Source of the DNA: Jonesiaceae bacterium BS-20
Lineage (GTDB): Bacteria > Actinomycetota > Actinomycetes > Actinomycetales > Cellulomonadaceae
Direction: 5' to 3'
NCBI GenBank assembly: GCA_039995105.1
Contig: CP146203.1
Span: 3,410,001 to 3,474,000 of the forward strand
DNA: 64,000 bases
Below, one piece after another: positions 37,091 through 46,093 of this stretch; positions within the stretch are counted from its first letter, which is position 1, and each line of letters opens with the position of its first letter. A program made the translations under genes and the position numbers. Below the pieces are notes generated by a model. It was given only the letters and a program-made list of their open reading frames with translations, searched no databases and had not been told where the DNA came from.

Positions 37091-37838
37091 CTAGTTCAGA
37101 AACGCTAGCAGCGCATCGCGCACAAACTCCGCTCCCTCAACGCCACCATAGTTGGCCGCAAAGCGCTCGTCTGCAACATACATTTCCGCAAGTGAGCGAA
37201 CGTATCCGGCAAGGTCTCCGTTGGGGTCGGCTGCGGGTGTGCCGGGGATTGACGTTAACCAAGCGACGTGGCGCTGAGCTAGTTCCTGGGCTTCGGGAGA
37301 CTCTGGGGAGATATCCGGATTCAGCGCCGCAGCGCTCCAATCTTTGTTGAGTTGTTCCGTTTGTTCGCGCCAGGTGTCACGCTCAGTTTATGTTTCTCCA
37401 CCAGGCATCGGACTGCGTATATGCGTCCTTGCCCCAGCGTTGTTCAACTTCCTGTTTGTGTTGGGTGTGGTCAAATCCGTCAAACATTTTCTTAGCCATG
37501 AGGGTCTCGCTTCCCTGTAGTGCAGTAATAGTGTGTTTAACCGCGGAAATCTGCCGATTAATGCGGCCTTGCTCCTGGTATAGGAGCTGTAAGTGGGTGG
37601 TCAACGCGGTCTGCTCGTCACTGTGGTTTTCAAGGATTTCCCCAATTTGCGGCAAACCCAAACCGAGGTCACGCAGCAGGAGCACCCGTTGGAGACGAAC
37701 GAGCGCTTGCTCGTCGTAGTAGCGGTAACCGTTGCTGCCAATTCGGGTGGGCGGCACAAGGCCAAGATCGTCGTAATGGCGCAGGGTGCGGCTGCTAGTG
37801 CCGGCTAACTTGGCAATTTGTTGAATCGACCATTCCAA
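37091..37838 (-). pseudogene. MerR-family regulator with TipAS domain, frameshifted
   Basis: The first frame gives EWSIQQIAKLAGTSSRTLRHYDDLGLVPP (MerR HTH), a coiled-coil dimer helix and DHTQHKQEVEQRWGKDAYTQSDAWWRNIN before a stop at 37383-37391. The next frame continues ERDTWREQTEQLNKDWSAAALNPD through GDLAGYVRSLAEMYVADERFA and GAEFVRDALLAFLN, stop at 37091. Together they make one TipA-like protein (MerR plus TipAS drug-recognition domain), broken by a small indel near 37388. The start is probably TTG 37838, close to the operator, so the transcript could be leaderless. TipAS regulators sense thiopeptide-like drugs; the truncated form would keep DNA binding but lose most of the sensor. Confidence 0.8.
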
Positions 37839-37855
37839 AACTACAACGGTAAAGG

Positions 37856-37876
37856 TTGACGTTACGTCAATGTCAA
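37856..37876 (-). promoter_or_regulatory. MerR-type operator in the promoter of the MerR gene
   Basis: TTGACGTTACGTCAA (37856-37870) is a 15-bp interrupted palindrome. On the minus strand it comes right after TTGACA (complement of 37871-37876), a -35-like box. A dyad lodged between -35 and -10 is the hallmark of MerR-controlled promoters. Confidence 0.6.
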
Positions 37877-37980
37877 GAGGGGCATCACCGGCAGGGCTAA
37901 CTGAATGAAACCTTGAATATGGAATGCGCTGAATCGGTGCTGTGAATCGTGCAGGAGAGTCTATTGATTTACGGACTGCG

Positions 37981-38922
37981 TTATGAGGATTTGGCCTTTT
38001 CATCCCTGTCCTTCGCGAGTGATGACGCTGCTTGCCGCATGATTTTCAGGGTCTGCTGTACAGCGGGAACCCTAGAGAGACCGGGAGTCGTTAGAGCACA
38101 CACACGTTGGGTGTCTGACTTTGTGAGAGCCTTCACTAGTAGACCTTTTACGCTTACTGCGGCTAGAGCAAGGTCAGATAGCAGTGCAACACCTAGTCCA
38201 TGTGCTGCAAGGGTTTGCAAAGTTACGTAGTCATCGGTTTCGAAAGCGATATCCGGTGTGAACCCTGATTGTAGACAAGCGGTGACCAAGTGTCCGCTAC
38301 AGTCGGGACAGCCGGCAATCCAACGCGAATCCCAAAGATCGTCGAGTGCGACAAAATCAGCGTTTGCTTTTGGATGGCTCACTGGTACAGCTACTCGCAT
38401 CTCAGCGTCCAGTAGGTGAAATGATTCGAATGATTCTGAGGGGAGAATTTCATCAGTTCCGTAGCGAAAAACCACTGCAATGTCGCACTGACCGCTCTCA
38501 AGAAGTTCGAGTGCCTTGGGAGGTTCTGCCTCAGTTAGTGTGAATGAAACTCCAGGATGGAGTCTCGTCATGTCAGCCATCGTGGCGGCCACAATTGTGG
38601 CAGAAGCACTCGGGAATGCGACAATCCTGACCAGCCCAGAACGTAGGCCGGCTACTGCCGAGACTTCTTCTTGGGCAAGTGCGAGAGTGTCCAAGATTGC
38701 GGTGCTGTGCCGCAGAATCACCTGCCCCGCCTCTGTTAATTCCACGCCACGGCGGCCCCTGATTACGACCGGTGTTTTCAATCGGGCCTCAAGCGTTTGT
38801 ACTTGTTGGCTGATCGCAGGCTGAGAATACCCAAGATGGCGAGCCACTGCGGAGAGGCTACCAAATTGGTCAAGTGCACGGATAATTTCGAGTTGCCTTA
38901 GGTCGATCAAATATTCTGTCAT
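37981..38922 (-). CDS. LysR-family transcriptional regulator
   Basis: 313 residues from ATG 38922. The HTH (LRQLEIIRALDQFGSLSAVARHLGYSQPAISQQVQTLE) is at about 7-45. The type 2 periplasmic-binding effector domain begins near 92 (RIVAFPSASATIVAATMADM). It is divergent from the ABC-transporter/Dha locus starting at 39245 and is the likely regulator of that operon, responding to its substrate or a metabolite. The opposite strand shows no competing gene. Confidence 0.92.
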   Translation of the reverse strand: MTEYLIDLRQLEIIRALDQFGSLSAVARHLGYSQPAISQQVQTLEARLKTPVVIRGRRGVELTEAGQVILRHSTAILDTLALAQEEVSAVAGLRSGLVRIVAFPSASATIVAATMADMTRLHPGVSFTLTEAEPPKALELLESGQCDIAVVFRYGTDEILPSESFESFHLLDAEMRVAVPVSHPKANADFVALDDLWDSRWIAGCPDCSGHLVTACLQSGFTPDIAFETDDYVTLQTLAAHGLGVALLSDLALAAVSVKGLLVKALTKSDTQRVCALTTPGLSRVPAVQQTLKIMRQAASSLAKDRDEKAKSS

Positions 38923-39244
38923 AACCTCTGCTTTGAGATGATATAGAAAACTGAAGGATTGCAAACATCATATGTCATGTGTCACTATTTGTGATACCAA
39001 CTTCCAAAGAAGTTACGACACCTCAATGATGAGCATGCTTAGCGGCTACAGCTGCGAAACATTTTCAATTCTCTGAGGGATCAAAATTTCGGGGTATCCC
39101 CGTAGTCAAAGCGTCAGGGCTGGGCCCTGCGCTAACTCTAGAACCCGCGCTAAGAGTCTGAATCCAAATGCACCCGTATTTGTGATTCTCTCTGTGGATT
39201 TTCTTTGTACGTCAATGATGACCGACAAGCGAAATGGTAGAACA
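38923..39244. other. Divergent promoter region between the LysR gene and the Liv-type transporter
   Basis: About 320 bp with no gene. It contains several short A/T-rich dyads around 38968-39000 (for example ATCATATGTCAT and ATTTGTGAT), in the position where a LysR protein would bind. No site can be assigned firmly. Confidence 0.4.
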
Positions 39245-40375
39245 GTGAAACAACAGTCGAAGTTTCTTGCATTACTTTCCATTGGGGCATTGGCACTCGG
39301 TGCCTGTTCTGGAGGAACAGCAGCAGATGAGAATGTGGCAAAAATTGGCGTGTTTCTCCCACTGACTGGCGAAAACGCAGACAACGGTCAGCAAATTCAA
39401 AAGGCCATTGAATTTTATGTTGACGAGTACAACAAGGAAGACAACAAGTTTGATATTGAACTTGTGATTCGTGACGACCGAGGTGAAGCAAAGACTGCCA
39501 CGAACATCGCACGTGAATTTGCGGAAGATGACCAGATTGTTGCTGCAGTCGGCAGTTTCACGAGTAGTGCTGCTATGGCCGCGGCGCCAATCTTTGACAA
39601 GGCCGGTATTCCACAGATTTCTCCAACATCATCGCACCCGGACTTTACTGGGATGGGCAAGTACATTTTTAGAGGTACTCCCACTCAGGACAAAGAAGCT
39701 AGCTTGATCGCTGAGTACCTCAAGGATGAGCTCGGTGACTCAACTTCCTCGGTACTTTTTAGGCAAGACGACTGGGGTAATTCCGCATCTGAACAGTTCC
39801 AGCTTGGCTTTGAAAAGGCTGGCGGAACAATAGACAAGGTGGAAGCCGTAGCGCCTGACTCGCGAGACTTCAGAACCATGGTGACCAGCCTCAAGAGCGC
39901 GGATGTGTCCAGTGTGTACCTTGCACTGCAGTACTCCGACGCGGGTGTTTTGGCCCAGCAGATGACGGATTCTTCTTGGGCCCCAAGAGTGATCACTGCG
40001 ACTTCTCTCTATACGCACGAACTAATTGAACTTGCGGGCGCGGAAGCAGTAGAAGGCTGGCACATTCCAGCTTTCTTTTACGCAGAAAGTCCAGAGCAGA
40101 ATGTCATCGAATTCGTTGAAGGCTTTGAGGAACGTAACGGTGAGAAGCCGAACGCACATGGTGCAGCTGGCTATGACTCGATCTCATTGCTTGGTGCCGC
40201 GCTGAATGAGATTGACCAGGTCGGTAAAGACGGACGTACAGCGCTCGGAGACGCGCTGTTTACAGTCTCGGTACTTGGCGCAACCGGACAACTTGAATTC
40301 GATGAGAACGGGGATGTGGAAAAGGAAATTACTTGGCTAGTTATCCGAGACGGCGAGTTTGAAGTTACAAACTAG
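39245..40375 (+). CDS. Branched-chain-amino-acid-type ABC substrate-binding lipoprotein (LivJ-like)
   Basis: 376 residues from GTG 39245 (ATG 39218 is also possible). The lipoprotein signal ends ALGAC, then a Gly-rich linker. The mature type 1 periplasmic-binding fold has KIGVFLPLTGENADNGQQIQKAIEFYVDEYN, the GSFTSSAAMAAAPIFDKAGIPQISPTSSHPDFT ligand loop and HGAAGYDSISLLGAALN. The family (HAAT) takes amino acids but also amides, urea and aromatic acids. It heads the operon with a fused permease and two ATPases. The ligand is unknown. Confidence 0.9.
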   Translation: MKQQSKFLALLSIGALALGACSGGTAADENVAKIGVFLPLTGENADNGQQIQKAIEFYVDEYNKEDNKFDIELVIRDDRGEAKTATNIAREFAEDDQIVAAVGSFTSSAAMAAAPIFDKAGIPQISPTSSHPDFTGMGKYIFRGTPTQDKEASLIAEYLKDELGDSTSSVLFRQDDWGNSASEQFQLGFEKAGGTIDKVEAVAPDSRDFRTMVTSLKSADVSSVYLALQYSDAGVLAQQMTDSSWAPRVITATSLYTHELIELAGAEAVEGWHIPAFFYAESPEQNVIEFVEGFEERNGEKPNAHGAAGYDSISLLGAALNEIDQVGKDGRTALGDALFTVSVLGATGQLEFDENGDVEKEITWLVIRDGEFEVTN

Positions 40376-40424
40376 TAATCCCGTCTGATCCATATTCTTT
40401 CTGAACTTAGGTAGGTGATGAGTA

Positions 40425-42407
40425 ATGGCCGAGTTGCTCGAGCAGATTATCAACGGCCTGGCAATGGGCAGCGTCTACGCTGTTGTAGCTCTAGGGTTTG
40501 CGCTTGTTTTTGGAGTAGCCAAAGTTGTGAACTTCGCGCAAGGTTCGCAAGTAATGGTGGGGGCATACCTTGCTTGGGCGGCTGCAACTGCGTGGGGGTT
40601 ATCACTGCCCCTAGCGTTCCTAGTAGCCGTAGTCGGGTCCGTAGCGATCTCGATAATCATTGAGATCATCGCTGTGGAGTGGCTGGGAGACAGTGCCGAG
40701 ATCGCACCTCTGCTCAGTACGTTAGCGCTGGCGTTCATTTTGGATCAGGGCGTTCGTTTGATCTGGTCACCTAACCCAGTTCGATTCCCCAACCCTCTTT
40801 CTGGGCATAACGTCAGTATTGGCCCAATCACGGTTAGCGCGACGGATCTCTTTATCTTGGGAGCGACACTGCTCTTCCTCGTGGTATTTGTGTTCTTGTT
40901 CAAATCGACGTGGGTGGGACGCTCCATCCGAGCCGCCGCCCAAGACCCAGTCGCGGCATCCCAAATGGGTGTGCGCACAGGACCAGCCAAGATGACAGTA
41001 TTTGGGATGGCTGGATTCTTGGGGGCTCTTGGTGGTGTCCTCGTTGGAATCTACTTCCAACAGATCGATCCAGCAATGGGACTTCCGTTCGGCCTTAAGG
41101 GTTTTGCTGCTGCAATGGTCGGTGGCGTAGTAAGTCTTACCGGGGCAGTAATCGGTGGACTCCTTATTGGAGTCTTTGAAGCACTGGCAGGCGGGTACCT
41201 AGGCGCAGCTTGGCGAGACCTCGTTGCTTTCGGACTCTTGCTTGTTGTCCTCATTGTGCGCCCCCAGGGGCTCCTTGGTTCCAAGGCCCTTCTAGGTTTG
41301 GGCGGGTCAAGAGGTGCTGGGGCGATACCAACAACATCGCCTTTGGCTGATAGCTCAGGTTTCCCCGTAACGGTCATGGGAACAAGAAATATTTCAATGA
41401 AGTGGACTCTTGGAATAACGCTCGCCATAGGACTATTTGCCACGTTCGGGCTGGGGAACTACTGGTCTGGAGTGATGGCCCAGGGCGCTATTTTTGCTAC
41501 TGCTGCCCTAGGTATGACAGTTCTAACCGGTATGACTGGCTATGTCTCGGTGGGCCATAATGCTCTGCTTGGTGTTGGAGCCTATCTGACCGCTCGAATG
41601 GCGGTCGACTTGGGCTGGCCATTTGAATTAGTGCTGGTCGTGGTCGTGGTTCTCTCACTCCTTGCGGGTCTCATCTTCGCTCTGCCAATTCTGGGACTCT
41701 CTGGGCATACGATCGCACTTGCAAGTTTGGCACTAGGACAAATTGGTTATCTCATCATGCTCAACTGGATGCCAGCAACTCGAGGGCCACTTGGGATCGG
41801 TGGAATCCCGGAACCCAAGTTTGCCTTACTGGGTGGAAACTCTTTGACTTTCAACGGTTCAATGACAGCAATTTGCTTCCTAGTACTTCTGATTGGACTT
41901 GGGATCGTGGCGATGTTGCAGAAGGGCCAAATCTCCCTCAATCTCCGATCGATCCGAGAGGACAGGCTGGCGGCAGATGCGTTTGGAGTTAATACAACTC
42001 CATACATCACCATTGCCTTCATGATCAGCAGCGTTTTGGCGGGTCTAGCAGGAATGATGTTCGCTTACCAACAGAGTTTTGTGAGCCCAGATTCATTCCT
42101 GATTCTGTTCGCATTCTTACTACTAACGATTGTGCTCTTTGGTGGCATTGTTTCTCCGCTGGGTGCGGTCATAGGTGGAATCGTTCTGATTGCGATACCG
42201 GAGTTCTTGAGGGAGTACTCCCAGTACCGGGAACTCGTCTACGGGGTCATTTTGATCTTGGTAATCAAGTTCCTGCCCTCCGGAGTTACCTCACTTGGCG
42301 CAAAGTTCTCAGCGCGAGCTGGATCGAGAATTGCATTAGCGGCAGACGGCATTACTGAAAGCAAACCAAGTCGAACCGAGTCTGAAAGCCAGGTGAAGAA
42401 CGCATGA
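40425..42407 (+). CDS. Fused LivH-LivM ABC permease
   Basis: 660 residues, equal to the sum of separate LivH (about 290) and LivM (about 330) proteins. The LivH half starts LLEQIINGLAMGSVYAVVALGFALVFGVAKVVNFAQGS and ends LLVVLIVRPQGLLGSKALLG. The LivM half starts near residue 320 and contains GMTVLTGMTGYVSVGHNALLGVGAYLTA and LNLRSIREDRLAADAFGVN (the EAA-like coupling loop). One polypeptide would form the whole channel. ATG 40425 follows AGGTGA. The stop overlaps the LivG-like gene. Confidence 0.92.
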   Translation: MAELLEQIINGLAMGSVYAVVALGFALVFGVAKVVNFAQGSQVMVGAYLAWAAATAWGLSLPLAFLVAVVGSVAISIIIEIIAVEWLGDSAEIAPLLSTLALAFILDQGVRLIWSPNPVRFPNPLSGHNVSIGPITVSATDLFILGATLLFLVVFVFLFKSTWVGRSIRAAAQDPVAASQMGVRTGPAKMTVFGMAGFLGALGGVLVGIYFQQIDPAMGLPFGLKGFAAAMVGGVVSLTGAVIGGLLIGVFEALAGGYLGAAWRDLVAFGLLLVVLIVRPQGLLGSKALLGLGGSRGAGAIPTTSPLADSSGFPVTVMGTRNISMKWTLGITLAIGLFATFGLGNYWSGVMAQGAIFATAALGMTVLTGMTGYVSVGHNALLGVGAYLTARMAVDLGWPFELVLVVVVVLSLLAGLIFALPILGLSGHTIALASLALGQIGYLIMLNWMPATRGPLGIGGIPEPKFALLGGNSLTFNGSMTAICFLVLLIGLGIVAMLQKGQISLNLRSIREDRLAADAFGVNTTPYITIAFMISSVLAGLAGMMFAYQQSFVSPDSFLILFAFLLLTIVLFGGIVSPLGAVIGGIVLIAIPEFLREYSQYRELVYGVILILVIKFLPSGVTSLGAKFSARAGSRIALAADGITESKPSRTESESQVKNA

Positions 42408-43219
42408 TCAAGGTAACAAACCTACGTAAAGCCTACGGCGGAGTTAGAGCCTGCGATGACTTGAGCTTGTCCTTCGAGCAAGGCACCACTACGGCGGTGG
42501 TTGGCCCGAACGGAGCCGGTAAGTCAACACTGGTGCAACTGCTTTCGGGGGTCGTCCTACCAGATCAAGGGCGAATTGAACTTGCGGGAAGAGACGTTAC
42601 CCGGATGCCTTCAACCCAACGCTATTCCCTTGGGATGGTCCGAACGTTCCAGACAGCGCGAGTTTTTCCTGGGCTCAATGTGTTTGAAAGCGTATTGATT
42701 GGTGCGTACAACGGATTGCTCTACCAAGATCGTCCTTACGGTCTTGCTGGAACTATGCGCGATGCTACAGCCTCGCTTCTGCAGCTACCATCATGGCGCT
42801 CGAGGAGAGACGAAGCGGAAGAGCAAGCACGGGAAACGATCGCTCTCTTTGGAGAGCGACTGCTTCCACGCATGGAGCACTTTACTTACAGCCTGTCGTA
42901 CGCAAATAGGCGTCGAGTAGAGATCGCACGTGCGCTGGCAAGCCGACCAAAGGTTCTCATACTTGATGAACCAACGGCAGGTATGAACCCGACGGAAACT
43001 GAAGAGCTAGCGACCATCTTGGAGAGCTACAAGACAGACCATCCAGAACTGACCGTTGTCATCATCGAGCACAAGATGAATGTAGTTCGCCGCATGAGTA
43101 AGAGAGTTGTGGTTATGGACTCTGGGCAACTTATCGCGGATGGAACTCCTGATGAGGCCCTTAACGATCCAAAGGTTATCGAAGCGTATCTAGGAACTGG
43201 AGGCCAGGGTGCTGCTTAG
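42404..43219 (+). CDS. ABC ATPase, LivG-like
   Basis: 271 residues. Walker A GPNGAGKST (about 34-42), Walker B VLILDEPTAGMNPTE, then the switch histidine in IIEHKM. The C-terminal GTPDEALNDPKVIEAYLG is the LivG ending. The signature motif is unusual: SLSYANRRRVEIARAL replaces the common LAYGQQRRLEIARAL, so the glycine normally contacting ATP is an Ala/Asn pair. It overlaps both the permease gene and the LivF-like gene. Confidence 0.92.
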   Translation: MIKVTNLRKAYGGVRACDDLSLSFEQGTTTAVVGPNGAGKSTLVQLLSGVVLPDQGRIELAGRDVTRMPSTQRYSLGMVRTFQTARVFPGLNVFESVLIGAYNGLLYQDRPYGLAGTMRDATASLLQLPSWRSRRDEAEEQARETIALFGERLLPRMEHFTYSLSYANRRRVEIARALASRPKVLILDEPTAGMNPTETEELATILESYKTDHPELTVVIIEHKMNVVRRMSKRVVVMDSGQLIADGTPDEALNDPKVIEAYLGTGGQGAA

Positions 43220-43928
43220 TCTGCAAGAGATTGACGTTTTTTACGGACCGGTTCAGGCCCTGCACGCCGTGACCGTAGAGGTGGCGGAGGGGGAAGTCGT
43301 TGCCGTCTTGGGAGGCAATGCGTCAGGTAAATCGACGACAATCAAGGCCGCCTTACGTCTAGTAAAAGCGACGAAGGGCAAGGTGCTATTGGACGGTGAA
43401 GACCTAGCCAAGAAGACGACACCTGACGTCATAGCTTCCGGCATCGCGTCTATTCCTGAGTCAAGGCGACTTTTCTCGGAGATGACCGTTGAAGAAAATG
43501 TCCTGATGGGGCTGTACTCCCAACGTCGCAAGTTGGGACGACGGGAAGTGAAGAGTCGCCTAGAAGAGGCAATCGATCAATTTCCTCGGGTCCAGGAACG
43601 GTTGAGTCAAGTAGCTGGAACACTTTCGGGTGGGGAGCAACAAATGGTAGCTATGGCTCGAGCCTTGATTCAGCGGCCTCGCATCATAGTCATTGACGAA
43701 CCATCGATGGGGCTGTCACCAGCGTATGTAGACGTTGTCTATGAACTGTTGGGTGAATGGAAGAAGAAGGGGACGACAATGCTCATTGTTGAGCAAAGTG
43801 CGAATCAGTCCCTTGCATTGGCAGACCGTGCCTACGTGTTACAAAACGGTGCAGTTGTTCTAGAGGGAACCTCTGCAGATCTAAGATCAGATCCAAAAAT
43901 CAAAGCAGCTTACCTTGGAGGAGTTTGA
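43209..43928 (+). CDS. ABC ATPase, LivF-like
   Basis: 239 residues from GTG 43209, overlapping the LivG-like gene by 11 bases. Walker A is GGNASGKSTT, the signature LSGGEQQMVAMARAL is canonical, and Walker B is IIVIDEPSMGLSP. With the LivG-like protein, whose signature is altered, the pair may have one strong and one weak ATP site. The end overlaps the ribosome site region of the URO-D gene. Confidence 0.93.
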   Translation: MLLSLQEIDVFYGPVQALHAVTVEVAEGEVVAVLGGNASGKSTTIKAALRLVKATKGKVLLDGEDLAKKTTPDVIASGIASIPESRRLFSEMTVEENVLMGLYSQRRKLGRREVKSRLEEAIDQFPRVQERLSQVAGTLSGGEQQMVAMARALIQRPRIIVIDEPSMGLSPAYVDVVYELLGEWKKKGTTMLIVEQSANQSLALADRAYVLQNGAVVLEGTSADLRSDPKIKAAYLGGV

Positions 43929-43929
43929 C

Positions 43930-44859
43930 ATGGAAAAAATGGAACGTTTTCTTACAGCAGCACGTGGTGAAAAAGTAGATACTCCGCCTGTGGGTTGTTG
44001 GATCCACTTTGGTAGCGCACTGTGGGAGCCGGAACTAGCCGCTAAGGTGCACATCGAATTCCAGAATGAGTATGACTGGGACTACTTAAAGGTCATGGAT
44101 GACTACCGTTTTCCAACCGCAGGCAACATCTCGGAAGCTAATGATCCATCTGATCTGAAGGCAGTTGGATCGCCAGACTTGGTGTATGAGAACTTTGATA
44201 AGCAAAAAGAGGTTCTCAAACTCATCCGGGCTGCACTGCCAGGGGTGCCATTGGTTGATACGGTTTTCTCACCGTTTCAAACGGTGATTAGGACCCTCGG
44301 TGACACCGTTGTCCAGATGTTCAAAGACAATCCCGATATTGCGCATGAAGTGCTGGGTAACGTGTCAGATCGGCTCGTAGAGTTCTTGAACGACACGAAG
44401 GATCTGGCTGAAGGAATTCACTATTCGGTAAATGGGGCCTCAGCTGATTGGCACGGTTGGGGAGTCACCCAACAAGAGTTTGAAGACTGGATTGCGCCAT
44501 ATGACAAGAAGGTACTCGATGCCGCTGCCGGACGAGTCCGAATCATGCACGTTCACGGTTACGACCTCACTCCTACCTGGGTCGATGAATACCCCGTTGA
44601 GGTAATGAGCTGGTCACACAACCAGTCCCAGCCAACCCTTGAAGAAGTAGCGGGTGCTGGAAAGTTTGTACCAATGGGTGGACTCAATGAAGTAGGAGCT
44701 CTCTACTGGCCCCCAAGCAAAGTCTTGGCCAATGTAATGGAAAGCCGCCGCAAGACAGGCGACAAAATCATCGTTGCGCCAGGTTGTACGGTGCACTCGG
44801 ACACCCCTCCTAGCATCCTTAAGGCTCTGGTTTCAGCAGCTCGTATGCCTCTTAGCTAA
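43930..44859 (+). CDS. Uroporphyrinogen decarboxylase-family (MtaA/CmuA-like) protein
   Basis: 309 residues from ATG 43930 (GGAGG eight bases before). It has the URO-D superfamily fold pattern, but nothing suggests heme synthesis here. Relatives such as MtaA/MtbA are zinc methyltransferases using HxC...C. Here the corresponding stretches are IMHVHGYD (His207, His209) and IVAPGCTVHSD (Cys286, His289), so a metal site is conceivable but altered. It is encoded 1 base after livF in a transport/Dha operon. A methyl-transfer or C-C lyase step on the imported compound is a guess. Confidence 0.8.
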   Translation: MEKMERFLTAARGEKVDTPPVGCWIHFGSALWEPELAAKVHIEFQNEYDWDYLKVMDDYRFPTAGNISEANDPSDLKAVGSPDLVYENFDKQKEVLKLIRAALPGVPLVDTVFSPFQTVIRTLGDTVVQMFKDNPDIAHEVLGNVSDRLVEFLNDTKDLAEGIHYSVNGASADWHGWGVTQQEFEDWIAPYDKKVLDAAAGRVRIMHVHGYDLTPTWVDEYPVEVMSWSHNQSQPTLEEVAGAGKFVPMGGLNEVGALYWPPSKVLANVMESRRKTGDKIIVAPGCTVHSDTPPSILKALVSAARMPLS

Positions 44860-44868
44860 GTGCGCTTG

Positions 44869-44894
44869 GTGTGGTGGGCACCTGCCCACCACAC
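44869..44894. terminator. 12-bp hairpin within the operon
   Basis: GTGTGGTGGGCA (44869-44880) pairs with TGCCCACCACAC (44883-44894). The loop is very tight and no T-run follows closely, so partial termination or mRNA processing is as likely as a full stop. Confidence 0.6.
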
Positions 44895-44953
44895 CGCCCT
44901 GAACGGTTAAATTTTGTGTAATTTAGCCCCTTTATAGATCGGCGTATTTGTTC

Positions 44954-46072
44954 ATGATTATTCAACGTAAAGAAGCGGTAGAACCCAAAGTTGCGGAAAC
45001 CGATGCACAACGCGCTTGGACCTCTTGGGCGCTGCAGAGAATTGATGCGGAGTTAACACGATGTGGCGAGACACCACTGCTACGGATGCCGCTGCCTGAA
45101 CAGTGGGGTATAGACCTGTACCTCAAAGATGAGTCCAGGCAGCCAACGGGGAGTTTGAAACACCGCTTAGCTCGCTCCCTATTTATCTATGCACTTTGCA
45201 ATGGTTGGTTGTCAGAGGGCAAACGGGTAATAGAAGCTTCTTCTGGTTCAACAGCGGTCAGCGAAGCATACTTTGCCCGGCTTCTAGGGTTGCCGTTCAC
45301 GGCGGTGATGCCTAGGTCAACCAGCAGGGCCAAAGTAGAACGGATTGAAGAGCTCGGTGGAACATGTCACCTGGTAGAAGATCCCACCATGATTTACTCA
45401 GAATCTCAGCGACTGGCGGAAGAGTTAAATGGAATTTACCTTGACCAGTTCACTTATGCGGAACGAGCATCCGAATGGGGAGGAGATGGCAACATCGCGT
45501 CCAGCGTGCTGTCTCAGCTCCATCGTGAACAGTTTCCGATCCCGTCTTGGATAGTGGTGGGAGCAGGAACTGGAGGCACCAGTGCAACGTTTGGTAGGCA
45601 CTGCAGGCTCGAAGGTTACGACACCCGGGTCGCGGTGGCTGACCCCGAAGGATCGGCGTATGCGCAGGCCTGGGAAACTGGGAATCTACACACCACGGCC
45701 ACAGGATCCAAGATTGAAGGAATCGGTCGACCGCGGGTAGAACCATCATTCATTCCAGAACTCGTAGATTCTGTCGTGAGAGTTCCAGATCCTGCGAGCG
45801 TCGCTGCCATGCGTTTCTGTTCGAAGGAACTAGGACAACTCGTCGGCGGATCTACTGGTACAGCTCTTTGGGCCGCCTTAGTCAAAATTTCTGAGATGCG
45901 GAAGCAAGGGGTCCGTGGCAGTGTGGTTACCGTAATTTGTGATCATGGCGAGCGTTACCTTGATACCTATTACAACGACCAATGGTTGGAAACTCAGGGG
46001 ATAGAAATTTCTCAGTACATGACGCAACTAGAGGTATTTTTTTCGACTGGCGAATTAATCGCCCTCAACTAA
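44954..46072 (+). CDS. PLP-dependent cysteine synthase-family enzyme, Cds1 (cysteine desulfhydrase)-like
   Basis: 372 residues of fold-type II. TPLLRMPLPEQWGIDLYLKDESRQPTGSLKHRLA places the PLP lysine at Lys69. EASSGSTAVSEAYFARLLG (95-113) is the substrate/cofactor loop. GAGTGGTSATFGRH binds the PLP phosphate, and VICDHGERYLDTYYN is the end typical of actinobacterial Cds1 proteins, which release sulfide from L-cysteine. Its place between a URO-D-family gene and dha kinases is unusual, so the substrate may differ: any beta-eliminable amino acid is possible. I saw no ribosome site before ATG 44954. Confidence 0.85.
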   Translation: MIIQRKEAVEPKVAETDAQRAWTSWALQRIDAELTRCGETPLLRMPLPEQWGIDLYLKDESRQPTGSLKHRLARSLFIYALCNGWLSEGKRVIEASSGSTAVSEAYFARLLGLPFTAVMPRSTSRAKVERIEELGGTCHLVEDPTMIYSESQRLAEELNGIYLDQFTYAERASEWGGDGNIASSVLSQLHREQFPIPSWIVVGAGTGGTSATFGRHCRLEGYDTRVAVADPEGSAYAQAWETGNLHTTATGSKIEGIGRPRVEPSFIPELVDSVVRVPDPASVAAMRFCSKELGQLVGGSTGTALWAALVKISEMRKQGVRGSVVTVICDHGERYLDTYYNDQWLETQGIEISQYMTQLEVFFSTGELIALN

Positions 46073-46093
46073 CAAGAATCGACGGGGATTTGA

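Noticed and set aside
37003-37350. Plus-strand 115-residue frame opposite the TipAS part
   Set aside because: The minus strand reads as TipAS family sequence, so this is its shadow.
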